Numbered from the stretch's first letter, positions 1-7,425 are shown. The stretch: DNA of 64,000 nt from Actinomadura litoris (GCF_009733595.1 NZ_WOFH01000020.1:1-64000), one strand, 5' to 3'. Notes: generated by a model not told the origin, from the sequence alone. Program-made: numbers and translations.

Positions 1-50
1 TCCAGATGGACATAGAGTGCGGTCAGAAGGGCGTCCAGGTTTGTCTTCAC
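1..50 (-). mobile_element. IS982-family transposase, N-terminal fragment (runs off left edge)
   Basis: Reading leftwards from a GTG at 50 gives VKTNLDALLTALYVHL and continues past the window edge. From memory, N-termini of actinobacterial IS982-family transposases read roughly TDLDTLLTALYVKIDD, so this looks like the first residues of such a gene. An in-frame ATG at 77 would add nine residues. Only about 16-25 residues are visible, so intactness cannot be judged, and no terminal inverted repeat was located with certainty. The element end should lie between about 80 and 115, just before the DUF397 genes. The identification rests on one short motif. Confidence 0.55.
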
Positions 51-155
51 ACACTGATCATGGGCGCCCTTCACCATGCCTGCGACCGGTTCAGCAAACC
101 CCCATCAACGATCTAGCCCCAGCCCTTGTCAGGCCGGGGCTCGTGTTGTTGGAGG

Positions 156-350
156 TTATCGCTTCAGGGCGGTGACCAGGGAGGCGAAGGTGTCGCGGGG
201 GATGACCAGCTTCGGTCCGTGGGGGTCCTTGGAGTCGCGGATGGCGACGAGGCCGGGGGCGGACGCCATCTCGACGCACTCGCCTCCGGTGCTACCGCTG
301 TGGCTGCTCTTACGCCAGGCGGGTCGTTCCGTGCTTGCGATGGATTGCAT
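156..350 (-). CDS. DUF397 domain protein (copy 1)
   Basis: Small protein of 64 residues with the DUF397 signature: W-R-K-S-S-H-S-G, then a GGECVE motif, then AIRDSKDPHGP and a C-terminal TFASLV helix. DUF397 proteins are typically encoded next to DUF5753 helix-turn-helix regulators in actinomycetes; some such pairs (Scr1/Scr2 type) behave like toxin-antitoxin or developmental regulators. The start is taken at the ATG at 350; a TTG at 383 would extend it. From the shared WRKSSHSG onward it is nearly identical to the next gene, but its N-terminus differs, as expected if it was copied from the coupled gene and gained a new start. Confidence 0.7.
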   Translation of the reverse strand: MQSIASTERPAWRKSSHSGSTGGECVEMASAPGLVAIRDSKDPHGPKLVIPRDTFASLVTALKR

Positions 351-387
351 GTCCGGTAGATGCCCGAGCCCGCCGCGTATCAAGCGT

Positions 388-416
388 GAGCCCCGGCCCT
401 GTCAGGGTCGGGGCTC
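388..416. terminator. GC-rich hairpin downstream of DUF397 copy 2
   Basis: Thirteen-base-pair inverted repeat (388-400 with 404-416, one wobble) around a 3-nt loop, just beyond the stop of the 431-613 gene in its transcription direction. A diverged version lies at about 115-142 after copy 1, so the hairpin was duplicated with the gene. There is no T-run, so termination is inferred. Confidence 0.5.
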
Positions 417-430
417 GTGTTGTTGGAGGG

Positions 431-613
431 TTATCGCTTGAGGACGGTGACCAGGGAGGCGAAGGTGTCGCGGGGGATGACCAGCTTCGGTCCGTGGGGG
501 TCCTTGGAGTCGCGGATGGCGACGAGGCCGGGGGCGGACGCCATCTCGACGCACTCGCCTCCGGTGCCGCCGCTGTGGCTGCTCTTACGCCAGGTGGCCT
601 TGTTCAGATCCAT
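431..613 (-). CDS. DUF397 domain protein (copy 2), coupled to the XRE regulator
   Basis: Sixty-residue DUF397 protein with the same WRKSSHSG, GGECVEM and DSKDPHGPKLVIPRDTF blocks as copy 1. Its ATG at 613 lies inside the end of the upstream regulator (stop at 604-606), a 10-nt overlap that suggests translational coupling. This is the usual gene order for a DUF5753 regulator and its DUF397 partner, so this is probably the ancestral copy. The molecular function of DUF397 is not established in general; antagonism of the adjacent regulator is the usual suggestion. Confidence 0.8.
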   Translation of the reverse strand: MDLNKATWRKSSHSGGTGGECVEMASAPGLVAIRDSKDPHGPKLVIPRDTFASLVTVLKR

Positions 614-1419
614 CGTTCTGCCTGCACCTTTCGGATGAAGTCGAGCGATTGGTCTACTGGGAGGGCCAGCGCCCGCACCTCTCGGAGCGCGCGGCGGAGA
701 GCGGTGATCTCGTCGTACTCCTCCAGTGTGAACCCGCGCGCCGGGCTCTCGATGTATGCCACCTCCGCCATGTCCTCCATGGTGGCGATCGTAAACGAAC
801 TGATGTTGCCGAGGTGGTCGCCGCGCATTTTCACGACGTGTACGGCCGCCTTGAGGGTCCGTGATGCCTCGACCAGGTGCTGGAGCTGCTCGCGCATGAT
901 TTCGGGGCTACCGACTTCGCGCAGGAACACGCCTTCGTCGATCAGGAACGTGCAGCCCGGGGGTGCGGGGTTCTGCCGGGTCAGGATGCCCTGGCGCGCC
1001 ATGCGCTCGTCCGTCTTCTCCTTGTCGCCGTAGAGCAGGACCTCGGCGTAGGCGGGAGTCTGGAGCAGGCCGTGCACGAGCGAGAGGCTGTAGCACGTGA
1101 GCTCGGCCGCCGTCTCCTCGACCGGCAGCCACTCGTACCAGGTCGGGAACGTGGCGCCCTTGACGAAGTCCTCCCACAGTTCGATGAGTTCGCCGCCGGC
1201 CTCAAGCTCGCGGTCCATCTCCTCTGCGAACTCACGGGTGCAGCGCGTGCGGCCGGTCTCGATCTGGCCGATGTACTGCGGGGTGACGCCTCCGCCGTCA
1301 TGGGCTCTGCGGGCGACGTTCTCCTGACTCCATCCTTTCGCGTCGCGATATCTGCGGAACCTGCGCCCGAACGCGACCAGGCTCGGGCTGATCTTCGCTT
1401 TCGACCGTCGTGGTGCCAT
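604..1419 (-). CDS. XRE-family helix-turn-helix regulator with DUF5753 domain
   Basis: A 271-residue protein with an N-terminal XRE helix-turn-helix (about residues 15-70: WSQENVARRAHD ... VTPQYIGQIETGR) followed by the DUF5753 sensor-like domain (YSLSLVHGLLQTPAYAEVLL through FIRKVQAERW). This is the Scr1-like regulator family abundant in Streptomyces and Actinomadura. The ATG at 1419 (MAPRRSK) is preferred over an in-frame TTG at 1437. It overlaps the downstream DUF397 gene by 10 nt. It is divergent from the RsbW-like ATPase at 1580, and the 160-nt gap should hold both promoters. DNA target and ligand cannot be read from the sequence. Confidence 0.85.
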   Translation of the reverse strand: MAPRRSKAKISPSLVAFGRRFRRYRDAKGWSQENVARRAHDGGGVTPQYIGQIETGRTRCTREFAEEMDRELEAGGELIELWEDFVKGATFPTWYEWLPVEETAAELTCYSLSLVHGLLQTPAYAEVLLYGDKEKTDERMARQGILTRQNPAPPGCTFLIDEGVFLREVGSPEIMREQLQHLVEASRTLKAAVHVVKMRGDHLGNISSFTIATMEDMAEVAYIESPARGFTLEEYDEITALRRALREVRALALPVDQSLDFIRKVQAERWI

Positions 1420-1579
1420 GGGGGCATGGTCGCCCAAGCCTGAGCCAACCGGCCACCAAGTCGGCGAATTTGGTCGAGGTTAATTGTCAGGCACCCATCT
1501 CCGCTTCGTGATGCCGCCGCTCTTGCGTGCGTCAGGCTCGGGCACAGGAAGAACGCGAATTTCTCCGAGGTGATCCCTT

Positions 1580-1972
1580 ATGTCCGCTCCGGTCAAGGCG
1601 CCCGAAATTCCCACGCTCGTCCTTGAATCCACCGATAGGGCGGCGGGTGTTGCGCGGGGGTTTGTGGCGGATGTGTTCGCGGAGTGGGGGGTCGCCGACG
1701 ACTACGTGGGGCGGCTTGTGGTGTGTGAGTTGGTTACCAATTCCTATCTGCATGGTGAGGGGCCGATCGTGGTGCGCGTTCTGCGGGACGAGCGGGATGG
1801 GCGCCTGGTCATCGAGGTGTGGGACGGCGGTGAGGGGCGTCCGGAGGTTGTTTCTGAGAATCTCACCGCTACCTCGGGGCGTGGCTTGGCGCTGGTGGTC
1901 GAGATGGCGTGGACGTGGGGAGTGCGTCCGCTGAACGAGGGAGGAAAGATCGTATGGGTCAAGCTTCGCTGA
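1580..1972 (+). CDS. RsbW-like ATP-binding protein (HATPase_c_2)
   Basis: A 130-residue single-domain GHKL ATPase of the serine-kinase/anti-sigma type. The N-box appears as VVCELVTNSYLHG, the G1 box as VIEVWDGGEG, and a later G-box as ATSGRGLALVVEMA. Such stand-alone ATPases are very numerous in filamentous actinomycetes, and most have no assigned partner. The ATG at 1580 has a GAGGTGAT ribosome binding site 6 nt upstream. The 3' end overlaps the next gene by 19 nt, so the two are co-translated. No sigma or anti-anti-sigma gene is adjacent. Confidence 0.85.
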   Translation: MSAPVKAPEIPTLVLESTDRAAGVARGFVADVFAEWGVADDYVGRLVVCELVTNSYLHGEGPIVVRVLRDERDGRLVIEVWDGGEGRPEVVSENLTATSGRGLALVVEMAWTWGVRPLNEGGKIVWVKLR

Positions 1973-2337
1973 CCGGTTATGAGGTGCGGCGCAGGCTCCG
2001 TGTTCGCTATCTGAAGTGGCGGACGGAAATGCACCGTGAACTTGTGATCGGGTACCTGGACGCGTTGGCGCCGGAACTTGAGGTGTACGGATGGCGGTGC
2101 GTGCCGACGTATCGTCCGGAGGTGATCCTGGTGCGGCAGCCGTTGTTGCGCGTCTACGGCGAGCACGGGGCGGTCACGATGGTGAACGTGATGGCCGTTC
2201 CCGGCGGGCGGTGGGGATTCCACGAGGCGGCGTACGGGTGGAGCGGGTTCCTGTTCCCCTGCGAGGGCGACATCAAGGACGCGGCGAAGGGGATCGACCG
2301 GTTCCTTCGCGGGCGGTGTGCCGAGCAGAGGGCCTAA
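1954..2337 (+). CDS. Hypothetical protein coupled to the RsbW-like ATPase
   Basis: A 127-residue protein that I do not recognise. The ATG at 1954 is preceded by GGAGGAAAG and lies inside the end of the ATPase gene (19-nt overlap). It starts with a basic helix (YEVRRRLRVRYLKWR), then a mixed alpha/beta region with VRQPLLRVYGEHGAVTMVNV and a WGF...YGWSG aromatic patch, ending with a short basic tail. No signal peptide or membrane segment is seen. The tight coupling suggests it works with the ATPase, for example as a substrate or regulator; that is inference. Confidence 0.7.
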   Translation: MGQASLTGYEVRRRLRVRYLKWRTEMHRELVIGYLDALAPELEVYGWRCVPTYRPEVILVRQPLLRVYGEHGAVTMVNVMAVPGGRWGFHEAAYGWSGFLFPCEGDIKDAAKGIDRFLRGRCAEQRA

Positions 2338-2378
2338 TCTGCGAGTGTTCCGGCATCGACGCGAGGAGGCCCAGGGTT

Positions 2379-3161
2379 ATGTGCGGTCGGTATGCCACCA
2401 GCCGGGCGCGGCAGGAGTTGCTGGACGAGTTCCAGGTCCAGTTCGACGCCGTGGACGGGGAGATCGAGCCCGACTACAACGTCGCGCCCACCAAGCAGGT
2501 GCCCGCGATCCTCACCCGGCGGCCCAAGGACGCGCCCGAGGAGGAGGACGCCGTCCGGACGCTGCGGACGCTGCGCTGGGGCCTTGTGCCCTCGTGGGCG
2601 AAGGACCTCGCGATCGGGTCCCGCATGATCAACGCGCGGGTGGAGACGGCGCACGAGAAGCCGTCCTACCGGCGCGCGTTCGCCAAGCGGCGGTGCCTGC
2701 TGCCCGCCGACGGCTACTTCGAGTGGTACACGCTCCAGGGGAAGGACGACCCGGCGGAGGGGGAGAAGAAGAGCAAGAAGCCGCAGAAGCAGCCGTTCTT
2801 CATCCGTCCCAAGGACGAGGCGGTGATGGCGATCGCCGGGCTCTATGAACTGTGGAAAAGCCCCGAGGACGAGTGGATCTGGACGTGCACGGTGATCACC
2901 ACCAACGCGCCCGACGACCTCGGCCGAATCCACGACCGGATGCCGATGGTGGTCGAGCCGGGCCGCTGGGAGGCGTGGCTCGACCCGGAGCTCACCGACG
3001 TCGAGGAGGTGCGCGGCCTGCTGGTTCCCGCGATGGCCGGGACGATGGACGCCTATCCCGTGTCCAAGATGGTCAACAACGTGAGAAACAACGGACCGCA
3101 ACTCATAGAACCGGCGGCGAACGGGGATAGTTCCGACGACCATTCCGACGCCCTGTTCTGA
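2379..3161 (+). CDS. SOS-response-associated peptidase / abasic-site DNA-protein crosslink protein (YedK/HMCES family)
   Basis: A 260-residue SRAP-domain protein. The family forms a thiazolidine crosslink to abasic sites through its mature N-terminal Cys. The hallmarks are present: MCGRYA at the start (catalytic Cys2), NVAPTKQVPAI (substrate Asn), DGYFEW (Glu) and IHDRMPMV (His). The start at 2379 is fixed by the need for Cys at position 2 and has GGAGG upstream. An acidic/lysine-rich insert (GKDDPAEGEKKSKKPQK) sits between the Glu and the following strand, as in many actinobacterial members. The length is slightly above the typical 220-250. It appears to be transcribed alone. Confidence 0.92.
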   Translation: MCGRYATSRARQELLDEFQVQFDAVDGEIEPDYNVAPTKQVPAILTRRPKDAPEEEDAVRTLRTLRWGLVPSWAKDLAIGSRMINARVETAHEKPSYRRAFAKRRCLLPADGYFEWYTLQGKDDPAEGEKKSKKPQKQPFFIRPKDEAVMAIAGLYELWKSPEDEWIWTCTVITTNAPDDLGRIHDRMPMVVEPGRWEAWLDPELTDVEEVRGLLVPAMAGTMDAYPVSKMVNNVRNNGPQLIEPAANGDSSDDHSDALF

Positions 3162-3231
3162 CCGCCGCGCAGGCGGCGGCCGGAAGTGAGAATCCCCCCG
3201 CCCGGGAATCCCGGGAGGAGTTCGGAGCACC

Positions 3232-3543
3232 GTGGACACCGCCACCGCCCGGTCCCGCCTGGAATCCATGCTGGACGACCTCGACCGCTCGATCGCGATC
3301 CTGCGCGGCGAGCACTCCGCCCGCGAGAACTGCCCGGCCGACGCGGGGGCCGGGCTGACCGACGGCGACCGGGTCGAGGCCGCGCTGGAGTCGCTGGAGG
3401 CCCACCGGGGCGCGGTGGTCGCGGCGCTGGAGCGGGTCGCGTCCGGCACCTACGGCCGTTGCGCCGGGTGCGGGCGTCCGATAGCCGAGGGGCGCCTGGA
3501 GGCGCGTCCGGACGCCACCCGGTGCATCGCCTGCGCCTCGTGA
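3232..3543 (+). CDS. TraR/DksA-type zinc-finger protein
   Basis: A 103-residue protein with an N-terminal coiled-coil-like helical region (RLESMLDDLDRSIAILRGE and ALESLEAHRGAVVAALERV) and a C-terminal four-Cys zinc finger (CAGCG ... CIAC). This layout matches DksA/TraR family proteins, which bind the RNA polymerase secondary channel. The helix-tip acidic residues typical of true DksA are not obvious, so its effect on RNA polymerase is uncertain. The GTG at 3232 follows GGAGGAG with 11-nt spacing. It converges on the methyltransferase gene that ends at 3547. Confidence 0.8.
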   Translation: MDTATARSRLESMLDDLDRSIAILRGEHSARENCPADAGAGLTDGDRVEAALESLEAHRGAVVAALERVASGTYGRCAGCGRPIAEGRLEARPDATRCIACAS

Positions 3544-3546
3544 CCG

Positions 3547-4389
3547 CTACCCGGAGCGCCTCCTCGCGCTGGCCAGGAGGTGGATGCCGAGGGAGTCGTC
3601 GGGCGGCGGCGCGTTCAGCTCCGAGCGGACGAGGCGGGGGAGCGCGTCGGGGGAGGCGCTCAGGACGTGCTCGACGGTCGAGGGCGACAGCGCGGTGCGC
3701 GGCCTGATCCACTCGACCTCCAGGCCGACCTCGGTGAGCAGCTCGCGGAGCTGGTCGGCCCAGAAGCAGCGGGTGATCGTCCCGTCCGGCCAGGGGACGA
3801 GGACGACCTCGGCGGACGGGACGTCCGACAGGTGCGCCCAGTAGTTCTGCTCGGCCAGCAGCGCCATGCCGAGCGTCAGCGAGTCCACGCACAGCAGGAC
3901 GCGGCCCCCGGGACGCAGGACCCGCGCGATCTCCGCGACCGTCGTCTCGGTGGCGAGATGGCGGGACAGGACGCGGTTCTCGGCGATGACCGCGTCCATG
4001 GAGGCGTCGCCGACGAAGCGGAGGCCGCCGGAGTCGCCGATCACCGGGACGGCCGTGGCGCCCCTGGTTGCGGACCGCCCGTTATTCCGATCATGTCGCC
4101 CGTTACCCGGTGCGGCAGGTCGGGCGGGTGGCCGGCGGTCCAGGAGGGGGTCGTGCACCTCCAGGACGGAGTGGCCCGCCGCCGCGGCCCGCCCCGCGCT
4201 GCGCCCGCCGCCGCCCGACAGGTCGAGCACGCGGGACGCGCGGCGGGGCAACCACCGCGTGAGCTGGGCGTCCGCGACCGCCCAGTAGAACGTCCAGTAG
4301 CGCGCCAATGAGTCCCCCGCCCCCTCGGCGGGGGCGTCGCGCAGGCTCGCGATGGTGGGCTCGGGAGGTCGCGCCGGCACCGGTAGCAA
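3547..4389 (-). CDS. Class I SAM-dependent methyltransferase
   Basis: A 280-residue protein with motif I at about residues 53-60 (VLDLSGGG), a DAVIAENRVLSRHL motif II-like region and the post-motif VLRPGGRVLLCVDSL typical of class I methyltransferases. The substrate is unknown. The TTG at 4389 is chosen because AGGAG lies 7 nt upstream; a GTG at 4380 is an alternative. It is divergent from sigR, sharing a 205-nt intergenic region that contains a SigR-type promoter reading towards sigR only. Residues about 85-110 form an Arg/Ala/Pro-rich insert with no similarity I recognise. Confidence 0.8.
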   Translation of the reverse strand: MLPVPARPPEPTIASLRDAPAEGAGDSLARYWTFYWAVADAQLTRWLPRRASRVLDLSGGGGRSAGRAAAAGHSVLEVHDPLLDRRPPARPAAPGNGRHDRNNGRSATRGATAVPVIGDSGGLRFVGDASMDAVIAENRVLSRHLATETTVAEIARVLRPGGRVLLCVDSLTLGMALLAEQNYWAHLSDVPSAEVVLVPWPDGTITRCFWADQLRELLTEVGLEVEWIRPRTALSPSTVEHVLSASPDALPRLVRSELNAPPPDDSLGIHLLASARRRSG

Positions 4390-4530
4390 CGGTTTGCTCC
4401 TGTTCTCGCCGTGTATGTCACTTCTTTCCCCGTCCCGGCCCCGGCATCACCCTCCGTACAGGACGGGGTAGGTGATCCCATCCTGCTGGGAGAACTTCCG
4501 GAATCTGTTCCGTGCCTCACCCCGGGTCGG

Positions 4531-4556
4531 GGAATCGGCGGGCACCCTCCGGCGTT
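4531..4556 (+). promoter_or_regulatory. SigR-dependent autoregulatory promoter of sigR
   Basis: GGAAT at 4531-4535, then exactly 18 nt, then GTT at 4554-4556. This matches the GGAAT-N18-GTT consensus known for SigR/SigH promoters of Streptomyces and mycobacteria. The predicted transcript begins about 30 nt before the ATG at 4595, which has its own GGAGG site, so the positive autoregulatory loop known for sigR is visible here. Confidence 0.85.
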
Positions 4557-4594
4557 GCACCGTCTCACAACCCAGTACAGCGGAGGTGCAACTC

Positions 4595-5347
4595 ATGACC
4601 ACAGCCGTTGCCGAGCACAGGCGGAGAGCCGGGGCCGCGGCGCCGCCCGGCGACGCGAGGGCCCCCGTCCGCGTGAGCAGGCCCCGCGGACCGATATCGT
4701 CTGTGGGGTACGACGCCGCCGGCGTCGCCACAGCCAAGGGGGTGGGTCAGGTACCGGGCACCACGGAGACCGTGGAGCAGCGCCAGGAGCGGTTCCAGCG
4801 CGACGTGCTCCCGTTCTTGGACCAGCTGTATTCGGCCGCGCTGCGCATGACGCGCAACCCGGCGGACGCCGAGGATCTCGTCCAGGAGACCTTCGCGAAG
4901 GCGTTCGCGTCCTTCCACCAGTTCAAGGAAGGCACCAACCTCAAGGCGTGGCTCTACCGCATCCTGACCAACACCTTCATCAACTCCTACCGCAAGAGGC
5001 AGCGCCAGCCCCAGCAGGCCGCCACCGAGGAGATCGAGGACTGGCAGCTCGCGCGCGCCGAGTCGCACACCTCCAGCGGGCTGAAGTCCGCCGAGGCCGA
5101 GGCGCTTGAGCACCTGCCCGACTCCGACGTCAAGCGGGCGCTGCAGGAGTTGCCCGAGGAGTTCCGCATCGCGGTCTACCTCGCCGACGTCGAGGGCTTC
5201 GCCTACAAGGAGATCGCCGACATAATGGGCACGCCCATCGGCACCGTGATGTCGCGGCTGCACCGGGGACGCCGGCAGCTGCGCGGCATGCTTGAGGACT
5301 ACGCCCGGGACCGCGGCCTCACGCGCACGAGCGGGGGGTCGGCATGA
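4595..5347 (+). CDS. sigR: ECF RNA polymerase sigma factor SigR (thiol-oxidative stress)
   Basis: A 250-residue sigma factor. Region 2 (FLDQLYSAALRMTRNPADAEDLVQ) and region 4 (LPEEFRIAVYLADVEGFAYKEI ... GTVMSRLHRGRRQL) are clear and closely resemble Streptomyces SigR / mycobacterial SigH. It directs transcription of thiol-redox genes when released from RsrA. The ATG at 4595 has GGAGG 8 nt upstream and lies just downstream of the SigR promoter. About 55-60 residues precede the conserved core. In Streptomyces an equivalent extension makes an unstable long isoform, while a shorter form starts internally. In-frame GTGs at 4703 (codon 37) and 4742 (codon 50) could serve here. The stop overlaps the start of a 36-codon ORF (ATGA) that precedes rsrA. 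Confidence 0.93.
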   Translation: MTTAVAEHRRRAGAAAPPGDARAPVRVSRPRGPISSVGYDAAGVATAKGVGQVPGTTETVEQRQERFQRDVLPFLDQLYSAALRMTRNPADAEDLVQETFAKAFASFHQFKEGTNLKAWLYRILTNTFINSYRKRQRQPQQAATEEIEDWQLARAESHTSSGLKSAEAEALEHLPDSDVKRALQELPEEFRIAVYLADVEGFAYKEIADIMGTPIGTVMSRLHRGRRQLRGMLEDYARDRGLTRTSGGSA

Positions 5348-5454
5348 CCCCGCCCGCCGCCCGCCGCGCCGGGCACCCCGCCGGCCGCCAGACCGGCTCC
5401 AGCGACACGCTCGACACCGCGGCCGCCCGCGCGGTGCATGAGGAGGGTGAGTGA
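5344..5454 (+). CDS. Candidate 36-residue ORF bridging sigR and rsrA
   Basis: Its ATG overlaps the sigR stop (ATGA at 5344-5347). It stays open for 36 codons, rich in Ala, Arg and Pro early and ending VHEEGE, and stops at 5452-5454, 3 nt before the rsrA ATG. The last codons (GAG GAG GGT GAG) contain the rsrA ribosome binding site. I recognise no domain. It could be a genuine peptide or simply a ribosome bridge that couples rsrA translation to sigR translation. Confidence 0.4.
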   Translation: MTPPAARRAGHPAGRQTGSSDTLDTAAARAVHEEGE

Positions 5455-5457
5455 GCC

Positions 5458-5754
5458 ATGAGCTGTGGCAACCACCACGAGACCCCGTGCGACGAGGTGC
5501 TCGCGCGGGTGTACACCTATCTTGACGGCGAACTCGACCAGGGTGGCTGCGGCGAGGTCCGCGAGCACCTCGACGAGTGCGGGCCCTGCCTGCGCGAGTA
5601 CGGGCTGGAAGAGGCCGTCAAGAAGCTGGTGAACAAGTCGTGCGCCTGCGAGCAGGCCCCCGACGACCTGCGCACCAAGGTCCTCGGCCGCATCGAGGAG
5701 ATCTGCGGCGAGATCAAGACCGCGTCCGACGCGGGCACGTCCGGCACCGCCTGA
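5458..5754 (+). CDS. rsrA: Redox-sensing zinc-binding anti-sigma factor RsrA (mycothiol-system anti-sigma)
   Basis: A 98-residue ZAS-family anti-sigma factor that holds SigR inactive and releases it when its zinc-site thiols form a disulfide. Cys3, His7, Cys11, Cys31, His37, Cys41 and Cys44 fall at the positions I recall for S. coelicolor RsrA, including the H-x3-C-x2-C motif (HLDECGPC). The two C-terminal cysteines are at 62 and 64 (CAC), not adjacent as I recall for S. coelicolor, a small local difference. The ATG at 5458 has GGAGGG upstream, inside the preceding 36-codon ORF. Partner: SigR at 4595-5347. Confidence 0.95.
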   Translation: MSCGNHHETPCDEVLARVYTYLDGELDQGGCGEVREHLDECGPCLREYGLEEAVKKLVNKSCACEQAPDDLRTKVLGRIEEICGEIKTASDAGTSGTA

Positions 5755-6097
5755 CCGCGCCTGAACGCGCCCGCCCGCGCGCGTCCTGAGGCCCCGTGCG
5801 CGCGTCCCGGCCCGGACGCGTGTTCCGGCCGCACATCCATCTTGGGCCACCCGGCCCGCCCGCACTTCTCGGATCATGCGCTGTGGGTCCCGCCCGACCG
5901 TGGGCCGTCCAGCGCCCCCACGAACCACACCCGTGATGCCTGAGCGTGCCCAGAAGACCCCTGAACGCATCCGAATCCTGGGCCCTGCAAGGTGTCGACC
6001 GCGTCCGGGCAGGGCCGTCTGAGGGCTTCTGAGAGCGGCGTGGCAGGTGTGGGACGGGGCGCCGCCGCGGGCGTGCGGCGGGCCGGGTGCTGATCGG
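5755..6097. other. Gene-free interval between rsrA and the epimerase
   Basis: Very GC-rich, with CGCG/GCGC runs near 5760-5830. The only open frames are antisense shadows of the epimerase. I see no convincing hairpin terminator for rsrA and no RNA gene. The right end contains the epimerase -10 element (6098-6103). Confidence 0.5.
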
Positions 6098-6110
6098 TAT
6101 CGTGGCTGGG
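6098..6110 (+). promoter_or_regulatory. Leaderless promoter -10 element (epimerase)
   Basis: TATCGT at 6098-6103, then 7 nt, then the GTG at 6111, with no ribosome binding site. The same TANNNT-N6/8-start arrangement recurs at eight other genes in this window. Confidence 0.6.
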
Positions 6111-7040
6111 GTGCTCGCACTCGTCACCGGCGCGGCCGGATTCATCGGGTCCCATCTCGTCGACCGGCTCCTGGCCGACGGTCACGAGGTCATCGGGGTG
6201 GACGACCTGTCCTCGGGCTCCAACGCCAACCCCGGTATGGAGCTGTGGCGGATGGACGTGGCCGACCCGGCGCTGCCCGAGCGGGCCGCCGCGCGCCGTC
6301 CCGAGGTCGTGTGCCATCTGGCGGCGCAGGTCAGCGTGCGGCACAGCGTCGCGGACCCGCTCAACGATGCCCGGGTGAACGTGGTCGGCACCGCGAACGT
6401 CCTGGAGGCTGCGCGGGCGGGCGGGGCGCGCAAGGCCGTGTTCACCTCCAGCTGCGCGGTGTACGGCGTGCCGGACGCGCTGCCGGTGCCGCCTCACGCG
6501 GAGCTGCGGCCGGCCTCGCCCTACGCGGCGTCCAAGGTGTCCGGGGAGATCTACGCGCGGACCTACCGGGTGCTGCACGGCCTCGACGTCACCACGCTGA
6601 CGCTCGCCAACGTCTACGGGCCCCGGCAGACGCCCGAGGGCGAGGCGGGCGTCGTCTCGATCTTCACCGACGCGCTGCTGGCCGGGCGTCCGACGAGGGT
6701 GTTCGGGGACGGCAAGCAGACCCGCGACTACGTCCACGTCCTGGACGTGGTGGACGCCTTCGCCCGCGCCACCGGCGACGTCGGCGGCGGCGAGCGCCTC
6801 AACGTCGGCACCGGGCGGCAGACCACCGACCGGGACCTGCACACGCTCGTCGCCGCCGCCGTCGGCGCCCCCGACGACCCCGCGTTCGCGCCGCCGCGCC
6901 CCGGTGACCTGCCCGCGATGGCGGTGGACCCGGGCCGCACGCGCGAGGTCCTCGGCTGGACGCCGGCGACCGCCCTGCGCGACGGCCTCGCCGACACGGT
7001 GGCGTGGGCGCGGGAACGTTCCGCCGCCGAACGCGCCTGA
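6111..7040 (+). CDS. NAD-dependent epimerase/dehydratase (UDP-glucose 4-epimerase-like)
   Basis: A 309-residue extended short-chain dehydrogenase. The Rossmann motif GAAGFIGSHL is at the N-terminus, the catalytic Ser is in FTSSCAVYG, and YxxxK appears as YAASK. The closest named relatives by pattern are UDP-glucose 4-epimerases of nucleotide-sugar metabolism, though the exact substrate is not determinable. The GTG at 6111 (VLALVTGAAG) is preferred over the ATG at 6087 because a -10-like TATCGT lies 7 nt upstream and there is no ribosome binding site for either. It has no sugar-pathway neighbours and is probably monocistronic. Confidence 0.87.
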   Translation: MLALVTGAAGFIGSHLVDRLLADGHEVIGVDDLSSGSNANPGMELWRMDVADPALPERAAARRPEVVCHLAAQVSVRHSVADPLNDARVNVVGTANVLEAARAGGARKAVFTSSCAVYGVPDALPVPPHAELRPASPYAASKVSGEIYARTYRVLHGLDVTTLTLANVYGPRQTPEGEAGVVSIFTDALLAGRPTRVFGDGKQTRDYVHVLDVVDAFARATGDVGGGERLNVGTGRQTTDRDLHTLVAAAVGAPDDPAFAPPRPGDLPAMAVDPGRTREVLGWTPATALRDGLADTVAWARERSAAERA

Positions 7041-7425
7041 CGGCTCCCCTCCACCGCTCGCCGACCGCTTCCCCGCGCGCTTTCCCCGGCCTCTCCCGCG
7101 GATTCTGACTGCGATTGTGACTGCCCGTGACGATGCACGTGCATTCGGTGCTCGCAAAAACGTTCGCCTGCAAACGAGTGCTACCTTTCGGGATGGACAA
7201 TTGATCACGTCAGGTGACGATTGGTTCACGCTTTGCTCACGATTCTCCGCATGCCTGTGTGGGCCGGGTCGGGCGCGTTACGCTTGGGCGGAAATCAGCG
7301 ACGGGAGCACGTGCATGCTCGTGAAATCGGGGTATGTGCTCGCCCGGGAGCACCGGGACCGGACGGTCCCGGAGGTCGGCCGCGCGGCCGGCCTGCCCGA
7401 TGACCACGGGGGGAGGCAAGCAACC
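7041..7425. other. Intergenic region upstream of the small-ORF/HD-GYP operon
   Basis: Relatively AT-rich for this genome around 7130-7260 (GCAAAAACG, GACAATTGATCACG), which suggests promoter DNA. A TTACGCT at 7279-7285 is a possible -10 for the downstream operon. No coding potential is seen on either strand beyond shadows. Confidence 0.35.

Noticed and set aside
5874..7229. 451-codon open frame antisense to the epimerase
   Set aside because: Arg/Gly/Val-rich shadow ORF expected on the opposite strand of a high-GC gene; no motif or start signal.
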